Of a DNA stretch of 43,782 bases, positions 9,080 to 17,961 are shown piece by piece; the stretch's first letter is position 1, and every line of letters starts with the position of its first letter. The stretch lies in NCBI GenBank assembly GCA_021325385.1, contig JAJPHH010000167.1:1-43782 (forward strand), in the 5' to 3' direction. The stretch is from Alphaproteobacteria bacterium (GTDB taxonomy: Bacteria; Pseudomonadota; Alphaproteobacteria; Rhizobiales; Beijerinckiaceae). The notes below the pieces were generated by a model. The model worked only from the letters and a program-made list of their open reading frames with translations. It was not told where the DNA came from and did not search any database. A program made the position numbers and the translations under genes.

Positions 9080-9498
9080 TTTTCGTCGCGGACCGCGCGG
9101 TAGACGACCACGCCTTCGAGCGAAATGTCCTGGACCGTTTTGAACAGCTCGTTGGCGCGCGCGTTCGCCGAACGCATGCGCTGATGGATCGCGGCGACTG
9201 CGACGATGAGCGCCGAGCAAAGCGCGAACACGACCAACGCCAGGGCGGCGGTCGCGTCTCGCGGGATCGCTGCGTCGGTCAACGGAGTGAAGAAACACCA
9301 AATCAGGACGATGCTGGCCAAGGCGGCGACCGCGCCCGGTCCGACGCCGATCAACGCCGCGCCGAGCACCGCCGGATAAAACGGGCCGAAATTCTCCGAT
9401 TCGCTCAGTTGCGCGGCGAGCAGAAGCCGCGCCGCCGCCGCCAACGCGACATAGGCGAGAGCCGTCGCATAGGCTCTTACCCGCCGCCCGAAGCCCAT
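9080..9498 (-). pseudogene. N-terminal membrane and PAS part of the frameshifted HWE kinase
   Basis: From an ATG at 9498 this frame encodes four hydrophobic helices resembling the DUF4118/KdpD-type membrane module (NFGPFYPAVLGAALIGVGPG), then an alpha-helical linker and the start of a PAS domain (VQDISLEGVVVYRAVRDE). After VRDE the frame turns into arginine-rich nonsense, while the frame offset by one base carries on the PAS and HWE domains. The switch falls at a run of four T on the + strand (9080-9083, AAAA on the coding strand). Removing one base gives DETGQVVDFEY, a natural PAS continuation. This could be a true mutation, a phase-variable tract or a sequencing error. The sensed signal is unknown. 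Confidence 0.7.
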
Positions 9499-9587
9499 TG
9501 CTCCAACCCGAAGCCCTCGATCGGCAATCCGCGCGGCCCCGCCGCTCTGCAATCAGCCTGTCATATCGCGTTTTCGGCGCCCACGCC

Positions 9588-10493
9588 TCAACTGCGCAGG
9601 ACCACGCAACTGCCGCCGGCGGCGTGCAATCGATCGCAAAGCCGCTCCGCCTCGGCGCGGCTCGAGGCCGGCAGGCGGACGCGGAAGAACGTGCTCGCGC
9701 CGCGGCCGCCGAGCCGGGACGAGAGAATGAAAGGCGGCGTATCGCCGATCACCGCGCGGTATTTTTCGCGGGCGCGCTCGAACGAAGCCAGCGCCACGGC
9801 TTTCGAGAAATTGCCGGCCACTTGCACGCCCCAGGGCGCGAACGGCGTTTCGCCGAGTACTCGCGCCGGCGCGCCGCGTCGCAAAGCCGCAATGATCGCC
9901 AGGCAAGCCTCGCCATCCGCCGGCGGGGATTCGAGCGTCGCCTCCGGCGCGGCCGGCTTCGCCCAGTCCTCGATCGGACGGGCCGTGATCGCCAGGACGT
10001 AATCGCGCGTTTCGAGCGGCATCTCGCCGCGCCCGGCGAGCCAATTGGCGACCCGGTTCGGCCCCGCATTGTAAGCCGCCGCGGCAAGGCCGAGACTGCC
10101 GAATCGCCGCGACAATTCGGCAAGATATCTGGCCGCTTCCGGGATCGCGGTTTCCGGGTCGAACGGATTGGCGAGGCCGCGCTCGGCGGCGGTGCCCGGC
10201 ATGAATTGCGCGACCCCTTCGGCCCCGGCCGGGCTGACCGCGCCGGCCCTGAGGGCGCTTTCCTTGAAGATCAGCCGGGTGAGAAAATCTCTCGGCAGAC
10301 GGTTGGCCGCGGCCGAGTTCTCGATGATGCTGCAGAGCGCCTGATCGACCGGCTCGGACGGCGCGGTTTTGGGTTCGCCGCGGGCGGGCGCGAGAGCGAG
10401 GACGAAAGCGGCGGCGAAGGCGGCGAAGCGCGGCCCGCCATGCATGGCGGGCATGACGGCGGCGATCGCCGCCAACTTTATCCGCCGGTCCAT
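9588..10493 (-). CDS. Lytic murein transglycosylase with C-terminal SPOR-like segment
   Basis: Periplasmic SLT-type peptidoglycan lyase. The catalytic glutamate is in LIFKESALRAGAVSPAGA, followed by the Goose-type lysozyme motifs GVAQFMPGTA and AAAAYNAGPNRVANWL. The C-terminal 80 residues (GVQVAGNFSKAVALASFERA ... RAEAERLCDRLHAAGGSC) look like a SPOR peptidoglycan-binding domain. A signal peptide is evident (AAFAAAFVLALAPARG). The start is uncertain: candidates are 10556, 10493, 10454 and 10445. I chose 10493, which has a weak GTGAAG upstream and leaves room for the promoter of the divergent gene at 10569. The protein probably trims septal or lateral murein. The gene stands alone on its strand. 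Confidence 0.85.
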   Translation of the reverse strand: MDRRIKLAAIAAVMPAMHGGPRFAAFAAAFVLALAPARGEPKTAPSEPVDQALCSIIENSAAANRLPRDFLTRLIFKESALRAGAVSPAGAEGVAQFMPGTAAERGLANPFDPETAIPEAARYLAELSRRFGSLGLAAAAYNAGPNRVANWLAGRGEMPLETRDYVLAITARPIEDWAKPAAPEATLESPPADGEACLAIIAALRRGAPARVLGETPFAPWGVQVAGNFSKAVALASFERAREKYRAVIGDTPPFILSSRLGGRGASTFFRVRLPASSRAEAERLCDRLHAAGGSCVVLRS

Positions 10494-10568
10494 CTTCACG
10501 AAAAGGGCGAACCGCGCGATAAAAGGAACTTGCAGAAGCCGGCGACGCTTGGACATGGGGAGGCTAGA

Positions 10569-10862
10569 ATGAGCCCAACCGGAAACAGCGCGCGACGCGC
10601 CAGGACTGACGACCGCACCAACCTGATCGGCAAGATCGTCGAAATCATGCGCGATTCATGGGACACGCCCGCCGATTGCAACGACGGCGAATTGTTCACC
10701 TATGCCGAAGTCTTGTTCGATCGGATCGCGGCGGGCGAAGCCGCCGAAACGCTCGACCTTTATCTGGCCGACGTACAAACCCATAAATTGGGCATGCCGG
10801 CCTCCGACGCTCATCGCGCCATTCTCGATCGTTCGATCGCGCTGATCCAGCCGTCGCTCTGA
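10569..10862 (+). CDS. Small conserved-looking protein of unknown function, 97 residues
   Basis: The ATG at 10569 is preceded by a strong ribosome-binding site, GGGGAGG, at an ideal distance. The frame is open far upstream, but that part is antisense to the transglycosylase. The product is acidic and soluble, with no signal peptide or membrane helix. It starts with a basic stretch (SARRARTDDRTN) and then appears mostly helical (GKIVEIMRDSWDTPADCNDGELFTYAEVLFDRI). I do not recognise a family. It is divergent from the transglycosylase gene and followed by a possible terminator hairpin, so it is probably a single-gene transcript. Confidence 0.72.
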   Translation: MSPTGNSARRARTDDRTNLIGKIVEIMRDSWDTPADCNDGELFTYAEVLFDRIAAGEAAETLDLYLADVQTHKLGMPASDAHRAILDRSIALIQPSL

Positions 10863-10912
10863 ACGTCCTACCGGCCGTGCAGCCTGCGGCATGCTAACCT
10901 GACAGTTGCAAA

Positions 10913-10945
10913 GCGTCCGTCTCAAAACGGAGCGGACGCCTATTT
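10913..10945 (+). terminator. Possible terminator after the 97-residue gene
   Basis: The segment GCGTCCG (10913-10919) pairs with CGGACGC (10933-10939), and the stem extends a little with one bulge around an A-rich loop. CTATTT follows. The stem is good but the T-tract is weak. Confidence 0.35.
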
Positions 10946-11059
10946 CGGACGCGTGCGACGCGAGGTCACAGAGAAGTCTTTTTCTCCGCTTAAGCGTCAT
11001 TTCAGCGAGCTGGAGGGGCCGGTTCGCGAGTTGAGCGTTTGTTCCTTCAGGAGGCCAAA

Positions 11060-11419
11060 ATGCTCGCGCGCGAAATCATCCGAACGTGTTCGAACGTCCA
11101 CGTCGCGCGCGCCGCGCTCGCCTCGATCGGCGGCGATTTCGCCGCCGAGGTCGCCGCCAAAGCCCACGAAACCAATCGCTCGGCCGGCGTTTTCGTCGCC
11201 GACGTCGTCAAGGGCTTTTCCCGCGACGCCGATGACGACGAATGGTACGGCGTCGACGAGGCTGGCCGCGGCGCCGATCAGCCGATCCTGTCGGGCTTGC
11301 GCTATATTCTCCGCCGCCGCCTCGGCGTCGAGGCGAGGCCGTCCGGCTTCGTCGAGGGTCTCGGGCCCGCCTCCTGGGTTCGCGGCGGCGCGCCGATGCG
11401 CGCGGCCTGCTTGCAATGA
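11060..11419 (+). CDS. Protein of unknown function, 119 residues
   Basis: The ATG at 11060 follows the strong site CAGGAGG with seven bases between, so this start is well supported; the frame upstream has no comparable signal. The product begins MLAREIIRTCSNVHVARAA and contains a distinctive acidic stretch (SRDADDDEWYGVDEAGRGAD) followed by LRYILRRRLGVEARPSGF. There is no signal peptide or membrane segment, and I recognise no domain. It lies alone between the 97-residue gene and pheC, 112 bases before the latter. The ribosome-binding site and protein-like composition argue that it is real. Confidence 0.65.
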   Translation: MLAREIIRTCSNVHVARAALASIGGDFAAEVAAKAHETNRSAGVFVADVVKGFSRDADDDEWYGVDEAGRGADQPILSGLRYILRRRLGVEARPSGFVEGLGPASWVRGGAPMRAACLQ

Positions 11420-11531
11420 GGCGACCGGGCGCGGGCGCGTGAGACGGCGGCGCGCCGCTCGGGCGATGGCCGACCGCTTCGAAACTTGATCGACGCCGCG
11501 GGCCTTGCCGGCTGCGCTCGCTTCGCCCAAC

Positions 11532-12350
11532 ATGACCAAGCGCGTTGGTCTATCAGGCGCTTCGGGAGGCGGTTCGTTGCGACGCATCGGTTTGGCGGCT
11601 CTCGGCGCGCTCATCCTGTCCGCGGCGCCGGCCGACGCGCAAAGCTCCCGGCTTGACGACATCATCGCCCGCGGCGTCCTCAAAGTCGGCACGACGGGCG
11701 ATTATCGGCCGTTCACCGCGCGCGATCTGGCGAGCGGCGGCTATTCCGGCCTTGATATCGATCTCGCCCAATCGCTCGCGGCGGCGCTCGGCGTCCAAGT
11801 CGAGTTCGTCGCCACGAGCTGGCCCAATCTCGCCAAGGATTTCGACGCGGATAAATTCGACATCGCGATGGGCGGCGTCTCGATCACCTTGGAGCGCGCC
11901 AAGAAGGGCTTCTTCTCGATCCCCTATTTGCGCGAAGGCAAGGCGCCGATCGCGCGTTGCGCCGATCGGGACAAGTACCAGACGCTCGCCGAGATCGATC
12001 GGCCGGACGTCACCGTCATCGCCAATCCCGGCGGCACGAACGAGAAGTTCGACCGCGCCCGCCTGCGCCAAGCTCGAATCGCGATCTATCCGGACAATGC
12101 GACGATTTTCGATCAGCTCGCCGCCGGCAAGGCCGACCTGATGATCACCGACGCGTCCGAGGCGCGCTATCAGCAGAAGCTGCATCAAGGCGCGCTCTGC
12201 GCCATCCATCCCGACAAGCCTTTCGACTTCGCCGAGAAAGCCTATTGGATGCCGCGCGACGAGCCGCTGAAAGCCTTTGTCGACCAATGGCTGCATATGG
12301 CTATCGAGAACGGGACGCTGGCCGCGGAGACGGCGAAGTGGCTGGAATGA
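11532..12350 (+). CDS. pheC: Periplasmic cyclohexadienyl (prephenate/arogenate) dehydratase, PheC type
   Basis: 272 residues from ATG 11532; an upstream TTG at 11505 is in frame but less likely. The N-terminus is a signal peptide (RRIGLAALGALILSAAPADA). The mature part has the bacterial solute-binding fold used by PheC enzymes: RGVLKVGTTGDYRPFTARD, DIAMGGVSITLERAKKGFF, VIANPGGTNEKFDRA and ADLMITDASEARYQ. These segments match my memory of cyclohexadienyl dehydratases, which convert prephenate to phenylpyruvate or arogenate to phenylalanine in the periplasm, more closely than they match amino-acid transport binding proteins. No ABC permease or ATPase gene is adjacent, which also favours the enzyme. 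xylB follows after 49 bases on the same strand. Confidence 0.82.
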   Translation: MTKRVGLSGASGGGSLRRIGLAALGALILSAAPADAQSSRLDDIIARGVLKVGTTGDYRPFTARDLASGGYSGLDIDLAQSLAAALGVQVEFVATSWPNLAKDFDADKFDIAMGGVSITLERAKKGFFSIPYLREGKAPIARCADRDKYQTLAEIDRPDVTVIANPGGTNEKFDRARLRQARIAIYPDNATIFDQLAAGKADLMITDASEARYQQKLHQGALCAIHPDKPFDFAEKAYWMPRDEPLKAFVDQWLHMAIENGTLAAETAKWLE

Positions 12351-12399
12351 CGATCGCCGCTCTCACATCCGCCTCCGCTGCGCGGGGAAGGCGCGCCGC

Positions 12400-13890
12400 A
12401 TGACCTATCTCGGGCTCGATTGCGGGACGTCGGCGCTGAAAGCGGCGCTGGTCGATGAGGATGAGCGCGTCCTCGCAACGGCGTCGGAAGCCTATCAGCC
12501 TGCCCATCCGCATCCGCTCTGGTCGGAGCAGAATCCCGAAGATTGGCTCAGCGCGATGTACGCCGCATTGGCGCGGCTTGCCCGCGAAGCGCCGCAGGCC
12601 ATGACGCGCGTGCAAGCGATCGGCTTTTCCGGTCAGATGCACAGCGCCGTCCTGCTCGACGGCGATGACAAGCCGCTGCGGCCGGCGATCCTGCACAACG
12701 ACACGCGCGCCTTCGCCGAGGCGCGTCGGCTCGCCGAAAGCCACGCCGAGTTGATTCCGCTGGTCGGCGTCAAGCCGATGGCCGGCTTCACCGCGCCGAA
12801 GCTGATGTGGCTCGCCGCGCACGAGCCGGAAGTATTCAAGAGAGTTCGCTGCGTTCTTTTGCCGAAAGACTATTTGCGACTGGCCCTCGTTGGCGAGAAG
12901 GCGACCGATATGAGCGACGCCGCCGGAACCTGGTGGCTCGACGAGGCGGCGCGGCGATGGTCGCCGGCGGCGCTCGAAGCAAGCGGCGTCGACGCAGGGC
13001 TCGCGCCGCCGCTTATCGAGGGCTCGGCGCAAGCGGGCGGGCTTCGCGGCGCGATCGCCGATCGCTTCGGCCTGCCGCGCGGCGCGATCGTCGCGGCGGG
13101 CGGCGGCGACGCGGCGGTCGGCGCGGTCGGTCTCGGCGCGGTCAAACCCGGCGCAGCCTTCATATCGCTCGGCACCGCGACGCAGCTCATCGTCGCCGAA
13201 GGCCGCTATGCGCCGAGGCCGCCGGAGCGGCTCGTCCATGGCTTCGCCCATGCCTTGCCGGGTCTTTGGTACAATATGGCGGCCATGCTCAACGGGGCCG
13301 GGGCGCTCGCCTTTCTCGGCCGGCTGTTCGGCGCCGAGCCGGCGGCGCTCGAAGCGGAGGCGGCGCGGGACTATCGCGGCCCGGGCGAGGTGGTCGCGTT
13401 GCCGTACCTTTCCGGCGAGCGCACGCCGCATGACGATCCGCTGGCGCGCGGCGTTTTTTTCGGCCTCGATCCGACGACCAGCCGCGCCGATCTGACCCGC
13501 GCGGCCATGGAGGGCGTCGCGTTCAGCTTGAGGGACGCGCTGGACAGCGTCGAGACCGCCGAGCAGCCGATCGGCGCGGTCGGGCTCGCCGGCGGCGGCG
13601 CAAAAAGCGCGCTCTGGGCGCGGATGATCGCCGCGGCGCTGGATCGTCCGGTCGTGCGCTATCGCGGCGGCGATTCCGGACCCGCCTTCGGCGCCGCCAG
13701 ACTCGCCAGGCTCGCCGCGACGGGCGGCCGGCCCGACAATGTTTGCAGGCCGCCGCCGATCGCCGACGAGATCATGCCCGAGCCGGCGCTTGTCGAGGCT
13801 TTCGCGGGACAAATCAAAAGGTTCCGCTCGCTCTACCGGGCCTTGGCGCCGGAATTCGCCGCCACGCGTTATAAGAAGGAACAAAATTAA
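12400..13890 (+). CDS. xylB: Xylulokinase
   Basis: 496 residues from ATG 12400, a normal length for the FGGY carbohydrate kinase XylB, which makes D-xylulose 5-phosphate. Motifs are [17 protein letters not shown] (phosphate loop), [44 protein letters not shown] (containing the likely catalytic aspartate), [11 protein letters not shown] and [15 protein letters not shown]. The frame is open upstream to 12277, but that part overlaps pheC. No xylose isomerase, transporter or regulator is present in the window, so the physiological source of xylulose is unclear; polyol oxidation or another pentulose are alternatives. pckA follows 64 bases downstream. Confidence 0.9.
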   Translation: MTYLGLDCGTSALKAALVDEDERVLATASEAYQPAHPHPLWSEQNPEDWLSAMYAALARLAREAPQAMTRVQAIGFSGQMHSAVLLDGDDKPLRPAILHNDTRAFAEARRLAESHAELIPLVGVKPMAGFTAPKLMWLAAHEPEVFKRVRCVLLPKDYLRLALVGEKATDMSDAAGTWWLDEAARRWSPAALEASGVDAGLAPPLIEGSAQAGGLRGAIADRFGLPRGAIVAAGGGDAAVGAVGLGAVKPGAAFISLGTATQLIVAEGRYAPRPPERLVHGFAHALPGLWYNMAAMLNGAGALAFLGRLFGAEPAALEAEAARDYRGPGEVVALPYLSGERTPHDDPLARGVFFGLDPTTSRADLTRAAMEGVAFSLRDALDSVETAEQPIGAVGLAGGGAKSALWARMIAAALDRPVVRYRGGDSGPAFGAARLARLAATGGRPDNVCRPPPIADEIMPEPALVEAFAGQIKRFRSLYRALAPEFAATRYKKEQN

Positions 13891-13954
13891 GGGGCGATTC
13901 TCGATCTCCCCGGTCATTCGGATATTGCGAAGCGAGACGAGCGAGGAGGCGAGA

Positions 13955-15568
13955 ATGCGACAAACGGGGACTTTCAACGCCGCGCATGGCGCCGATCGGT
14001 TCGGCTTTCACGATCTCGCCGCAGCTCACTGGAATTTGCGGGCGCCTCAGCTTTATGGCGAAGCCTTGCGGCGCGGCGAAGCCAACATCGCCGCCGGCGG
14101 CGCGCTCGTCGCCGAGACCGGAATCCACACTGGCCGCAGCCCGAAAGACAAATTCATCGTCCGCGACGAGGCGATCGAGAAGTCGATCTGGTGGGACAAC
14201 AACCAGGCGATGTCGCGGCCGCATTTCGACGCGCTCTTGCAGGATTTCATCGCGCACGCGAAAGGCCGCGAGCTCTTCGCGCAGGATCTCTATGCCGGCG
14301 CTGATCCTTCGTTCCGAGTCAAGACGCGAGTCTTCACCGAGCTCGCCTGGCACTCCCTGTTCATCCGCAATCTGCTGATTCGGCCGGAGACGAGCGACCT
14401 CGCCGGTTTCGTTCCGGATCTGACGATCGTCGATCTGCCCTCGTTCAAGGCCGATCCGAAACGGCACGGCTGCCGGTCCGAGACGGTGATCGCCTGCGAC
14501 TTTTCCAGACGGATCGTGCTGATCGGCGGGACGAGCTATGCCGGCGAGATGAAAAAGGCGGTGTTCACGTACCTTAACTACCTTCTGCCGGAGCACGACG
14601 TGATGCCGATGCATTGCTCGGCCAATTCCGGCGGGCGCAACGAGGTCGCGCTGTTCTTCGGACTTTCCGGCACCGGCAAGACGACGCTCTCGGCCGATCC
14701 GAGCCGAATGCTGATCGGCGATGACGAGCATGGCTGGAGCAAGCACGGCGTGTTCAATTTCGAAGGCGGCTGCTACGCCAAGGCGATCCGGCTGTCGCGC
14801 GAGGCCGAGCCCGACATTTACGCGACGACCGAGCGCTTCGGCACGGTGATGGAGAACGTCGTCCTCGATCCGATCACCCACGAGCCGGATTTCGACGACG
14901 ATTCGAAAACCGAGAACACCCGCATCGCCTATCCGCTCGATTTCATCGTCAACGCTTCGCCGACCGGCCGCGACGGCCGGCCGCGCAACATCGTCATGCT
15001 GACCTGCGACGCCTTCGGCGTGCTGCCGCCCATCGCCAAGCTCGATCCGAGCCAGGCGATGTACCACTTTCTCTCGGGCTATACGGCGAAAGTCGCCGGC
15101 ACCGAGAAAGGCGTCACCGAGCCGCAGGCGACCTTCTCCGCCTGTTTCGGCGCGCCGTTCATGCCGCGTCATCCGTCGGTCTATGGCAATCTGTTGCGCG
15201 ACCTGATCGAGAAGCATCATGTCGATTGCTGGCTCGTCAATACCGGTTGGACCGGCGGCAAGTATGGGACGGGCCGCCGCATGCCGATCCGGGTGACGCG
15301 AAGGCTGCTCGCCGCGGCGCTGGACGGCTCGCTGAACCGCGCCAATTTCCGCTCGGATCCCTATTTCGGCCTCGCCGTGCCGACCCGAGTGCCCGGCGTC
15401 GAGCCGCATATTCTGGAGCCGATCAAGACATGGGCCAGCAAGGCGGAGTTCGCCGAGACGGCCAAGCGCCTGATCGGAATGTTCAAGGAGAACTTCGTCA
15501 AGTTCGAACGGCATGTCGATGAGGAGGTGCTGAGCGCCGCGCCGAAGCCGCGGATCGCGGCGGCGTGA
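13955..15568 (+). CDS. pckA: Phosphoenolpyruvate carboxykinase (ATP)
   Basis: 537 residues from ATG 13955, preceded by GAGGAGG; upstream in-frame codons overlap xylB. ATP-dependent PEPCK converts oxaloacetate to PEP at the head of gluconeogenesis. Signatures are [13 protein letters not shown], the PEPCK-specific P-loop [15 protein letters not shown], the metal/ATP motif LIGDDEHGW with NFEGGCYAK, and [11 protein letters not shown]. All are intact. In many rhizobia pckA lies next to chvI; here it is about 13.6 kb away on the same strand. The 180 bases after the stop hold palindromes GCGTTAACGC (15595-15604) and GCTCGGCGCCGAGC (15630-15643), but no clear T-tract terminator. Confidence 0.96.
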   Translation: MRQTGTFNAAHGADRFGFHDLAAAHWNLRAPQLYGEALRRGEANIAAGGALVAETGIHTGRSPKDKFIVRDEAIEKSIWWDNNQAMSRPHFDALLQDFIAHAKGRELFAQDLYAGADPSFRVKTRVFTELAWHSLFIRNLLIRPETSDLAGFVPDLTIVDLPSFKADPKRHGCRSETVIACDFSRRIVLIGGTSYAGEMKKAVFTYLNYLLPEHDVMPMHCSANSGGRNEVALFFGLSGTGKTTLSADPSRMLIGDDEHGWSKHGVFNFEGGCYAKAIRLSREAEPDIYATTERFGTVMENVVLDPITHEPDFDDDSKTENTRIAYPLDFIVNASPTGRDGRPRNIVMLTCDAFGVLPPIAKLDPSQAMYHFLSGYTAKVAGTEKGVTEPQATFSACFGAPFMPRHPSVYGNLLRDLIEKHHVDCWLVNTGWTGGKYGTGRRMPIRVTRRLLAAALDGSLNRANFRSDPYFGLAVPTRVPGVEPHILEPIKTWASKAEFAETAKRLIGMFKENFVKFERHVDEEVLSAAPKPRIAAA

Positions 15569-15747
15569 TCAGCGATGTACCGCCTGAACGCGGGGCGTTA
15601 ACGCGCTCTATCCTGCATGCCATCGCCGTGCTCGGCGCCGAGCCCAAGCCGCTTCGCGGTCGCCCCGCCAAGCTAAGCGCGGAGTCCGTACCTCCGGCGG
15701 TCGGCCGGCATGGCGCCGCAACGTTGCGCGTTTTGTAAGGGGATTTC

Positions 15748-15900
15748 TTATGCGCCAAGCAGCCGATTGATGATCGCCAGCACGATCAGCAGCGCAACGC
15801 CGAGCCCCAGGCTCCAGCCGATCAGCTTTTTCTCGATCGGCAGCAGCGGCTCGGAATAGAGCGCCGGCGCTTCGGCTTCGCGGCTCTCGAGTTCGGACAT
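15748..15900 (-). CDS. Small single-helix membrane protein behind the YeiH transporter
   Basis: A 50-residue gene. The ATG (15898-15900, minus strand) is preceded by GGAGG at a good distance and lies only 11 bases after the stop of the YeiH-family gene, so the two are surely cotranscribed. The sequence has an acidic cytoplasmic-looking head (MSELESREAEAPALY), the basic turn EKKLIGW and a single hydrophobic helix (LGLGVALLIVLAIINRLLGA) reaching the C-terminus. I recognise no named family. The coupling suggests an accessory subunit or stabiliser of the transporter; this is inference. Confidence 0.75.
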   Translation of the reverse strand: MSELESREAEAPALYSEPLLPIEKKLIGWSLGLGVALLIVLAIINRLLGA

Positions 15901-15911
15901 TGCGCGCCTCC

Positions 15912-17387
15912 TCACCCGGCCAGCGGCGGCTTCACGCCGGCGAAGAACAGCCAGGATATGACCAACCCGACCCAGATCACGAATCCGAACAGGCTGACGA
16001 CATAGACCGCGGCGAGCCGGCCGAAGCCGTCGCGCCAGAGCTTGCGGAAGTCGCTGAGCACGCCGATCGAGAAGAAGGTCAGGATGAAGAAAATCGTCCG
16101 ATAGGCGTTGGCTTCGCCGACCGCAGCCGGCAATTTCGCGGCGAGGTCCTTCGGCAATCCGAGCGCGAGGGCGAGGCCGACGGCGAAAGTCGCGACGAAG
16201 CCGATGACGAATTTCGGGAACCGCGCCCAGATTTCCGACACGCGGGCGGCGTCGCCGGCGCGGTTGACATGGTTGGTCCAGATGTAGCCGAGAACGAAGG
16301 CCCAGACGCCGATAAAAATATCGATGAACACTTTCACTGCGGCGGTCGTCCCGACCAGCCAGCCCGGCTGAAAGACGACGCCCTCGGCGGCGTTCTTGGC
16401 GAGGATCAAGGATTCGGTGACGCCGCCGCCGGCGACCGCGGCGCCGTCGGTCTTGATCGCCAGGCCGATCCAAGCCGCTGCGACCAGCGGCTCGCGCCAG
16501 AGGAAAGTCTGCGCCAAGAAGGGCAGGATCAGCAATTCGACGACGGCGAAGATGACGACGAGCGAGGAGACCAGGACCGGCACGATCGGCCGCGCCCTGA
16601 TCGCGCCGCCGACGGCGATCGACGCCGAGACGCCGCAGATCGAAATGCCGGAAGCGAGCGGCGCCGCCCATTCGCGCGGGAAGCCGAACCATTTGCGGGC
16701 GACGTAATAGACGACGGCCCAATAAACGAGGTACGCCTCAATGATCGCCGCGACGCCGCGCAGCAGCAGCGAGGAGGCGAGGGTCAGCCGCCCGGCCGCG
16801 GTGACGGCGAGAAAGCCGCCGAGAATGACGATCGCGATCTTGACGTAGAAATCCGGCCTGATCGCCGCGCGCAGCCAATCGGCGAAAGCCGGAAAGATAT
16901 TGGCGATGATCAGTCCGACGACGAGTGCGACGATGTAGCCGCCTTCGTTTGTCAGCTTCAGCGACCAGCCGACGCCGAATTTCTGCAAATCGGCCGGCGT
17001 GTTCGCGGCGAGATAGGCGTTGCTGCCGAGCATCCAGGCGATGTAGGCGATCCAGAACACGGCGGTGAAGGCGATTGCGAAGCGCCGGACGTCCTGGCCG
17101 AGCGCGGCCGCCGATGCGCCGAGGACGACGAGCAAGGCGGCGTAGGTGGCGAGCAGGGCGCTCAAACCGCCCAGGCCGGCATAGGCTTTCGAAACTGCGC
17201 TCAGCGCCTTGGCGGGATCGGTCCAGACGGAGGTCGAGACCGTCCAGCCGAGCAGGTCCGCTCCCCCGAGGCTGGCGAGGCCTAGCGTGAAAATCCCCAG
17301 GCCGATAATGACGGATAGCCAGTCCTCGCTGGCCGTCGCGCTGACGCGGCGGGCGTCCTCGGCGAGGGATTGTGCGGTGGCCGTCAT
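15912..17387 (-). CDS. YeiH/UPF0324-family putative anion (sulfate) exporter
   Basis: 491 residues, polytopic inner-membrane protein with 12 or more helices. The family hallmark GISICGVSASIAVGGAI is at about residue 250, with further conserved segments EAYLVYWAVVYYVARK and TDGAAVAGGGVTESLILAK. UPF0324 proteins (PF03601) are called putative sulfate exporters, and related proteins have been linked to sulfur compounds such as taurine-derived sulfite; direct transport evidence is thin. It is longer than E. coli YeiH (about 350 residues), mostly through an extended N-terminal region with extra helices. The start is supported by GAGGCG just upstream. It heads a two-gene operon with the 50-residue protein. 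No LysR regulator such as YeiE is adjacent. Confidence 0.87.
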   Translation of the reverse strand: MTATAQSLAEDARRVSATASEDWLSVIIGLGIFTLGLASLGGADLLGWTVSTSVWTDPAKALSAVSKAYAGLGGLSALLATYAALLVVLGASAAALGQDVRRFAIAFTAVFWIAYIAWMLGSNAYLAANTPADLQKFGVGWSLKLTNEGGYIVALVVGLIIANIFPAFADWLRAAIRPDFYVKIAIVILGGFLAVTAAGRLTLASSLLLRGVAAIIEAYLVYWAVVYYVARKWFGFPREWAAPLASGISICGVSASIAVGGAIRARPIVPVLVSSLVVIFAVVELLILPFLAQTFLWREPLVAAAWIGLAIKTDGAAVAGGGVTESLILAKNAAEGVVFQPGWLVGTTAAVKVFIDIFIGVWAFVLGYIWTNHVNRAGDAARVSEIWARFPKFVIGFVATFAVGLALALGLPKDLAAKLPAAVGEANAYRTIFFILTFFSIGVLSDFRKLWRDGFGRLAAVYVVSLFGFVIWVGLVISWLFFAGVKPPLAG

Positions 17388-17413
17388 TTCGCCTCACAGG
17401 GACATTTTCTAAG

Positions 17414-17446
17414 TCTATAAACTAAATAGAACAAACGCCAAGTCAA
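17414..17446 (-). promoter_or_regulatory. Candidate promoter and operator of the YeiH-family gene
   Basis: In an unusually AT-rich patch, TTGACT (minus strand, 17446-17441) is followed after 16 bases by TAGTTT (17424-17419), a weak -10. A dyad TCTAT-N7-ATAGA (17414-17430) overlaps the -10. Its 17-base span resembles LysR-type sites, but no regulator is adjacent. Confidence 0.4.
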
Positions 17447-17490
17447 GACGCCGGCTTGCCCGCGGCGTTAGGCTGAGCCGACAAGCTGTC

Positions 17491-17916
17491 TCACGGGCGG
17501 ATCTTTTCGAGCTCCGGCAGCAGCACCACGCTTTCCTGCTCGTTCGGATCGGTGCGGGCGATGATCGCGACGCAGGGCTCGGTAGCGCTGGAATTATAGG
17601 GCAGGTGCGGCACGTTCGCCGGGATATAGACGAAGTCGCCGGCGCGGTTCGTCATATGATGTTCGAGCTTCTCGCCATAGTACATGCCGGCTTCTCCGCT
17701 GAGCACATACAGCGCCGTCTCATGCGCCTCGTGCAGATGCGCCTTGGCGCGGGCGCCGGGCGGCATGGTCAGCATTTGCATGTGGATGCCCTTGGCCCCG
17801 ACGGTCTCGGCCGAAATGGCCGGCGAATAGGCGAGGCCCTGCTTGCCCATGAAGGGCGCGCCGGCCCGCATCACGACGCAGGCAGTCTTTTCCGCGATCA
17901 AGCTCTCGTCCGACAT
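17491..17916 (-). CDS. Single-domain cupin protein
   Basis: 141 residues, one beta-barrel cupin_2 domain. Motif 1 is ARAKAHLHEAHETALYVLSGE, with two histidines and a glutamate for metal, and motif 2 is GDFVYIPANVPHLPYN. The C-terminus carries ARTDPNEQESVVLLPEL, common in small cupins next to catabolic genes. The start has AAGGAGA upstream. It is divergent from the hydroxycarboxylate deaminase gene and shares a 101-base regulatory gap containing the GntR-type operator, so it may belong to the same regulon. The reaction or ligand cannot be told from sequence; isomerase, dioxygenase or sugar-binding roles are all possible. Confidence 0.8.
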   Translation of the reverse strand: MSDESLIAEKTACVVMRAGAPFMGKQGLAYSPAISAETVGAKGIHMQMLTMPPGARAKAHLHEAHETALYVLSGEAGMYYGEKLEHHMTNRAGDFVYIPANVPHLPYNSSATEPCVAIIARTDPNEQESVVLLPELEKIRP

Positions 17917-17961
17917 CGTTCCGTCTCCTTGGCGGCGGCTGAAGTCTAACGCAAATGTGGC

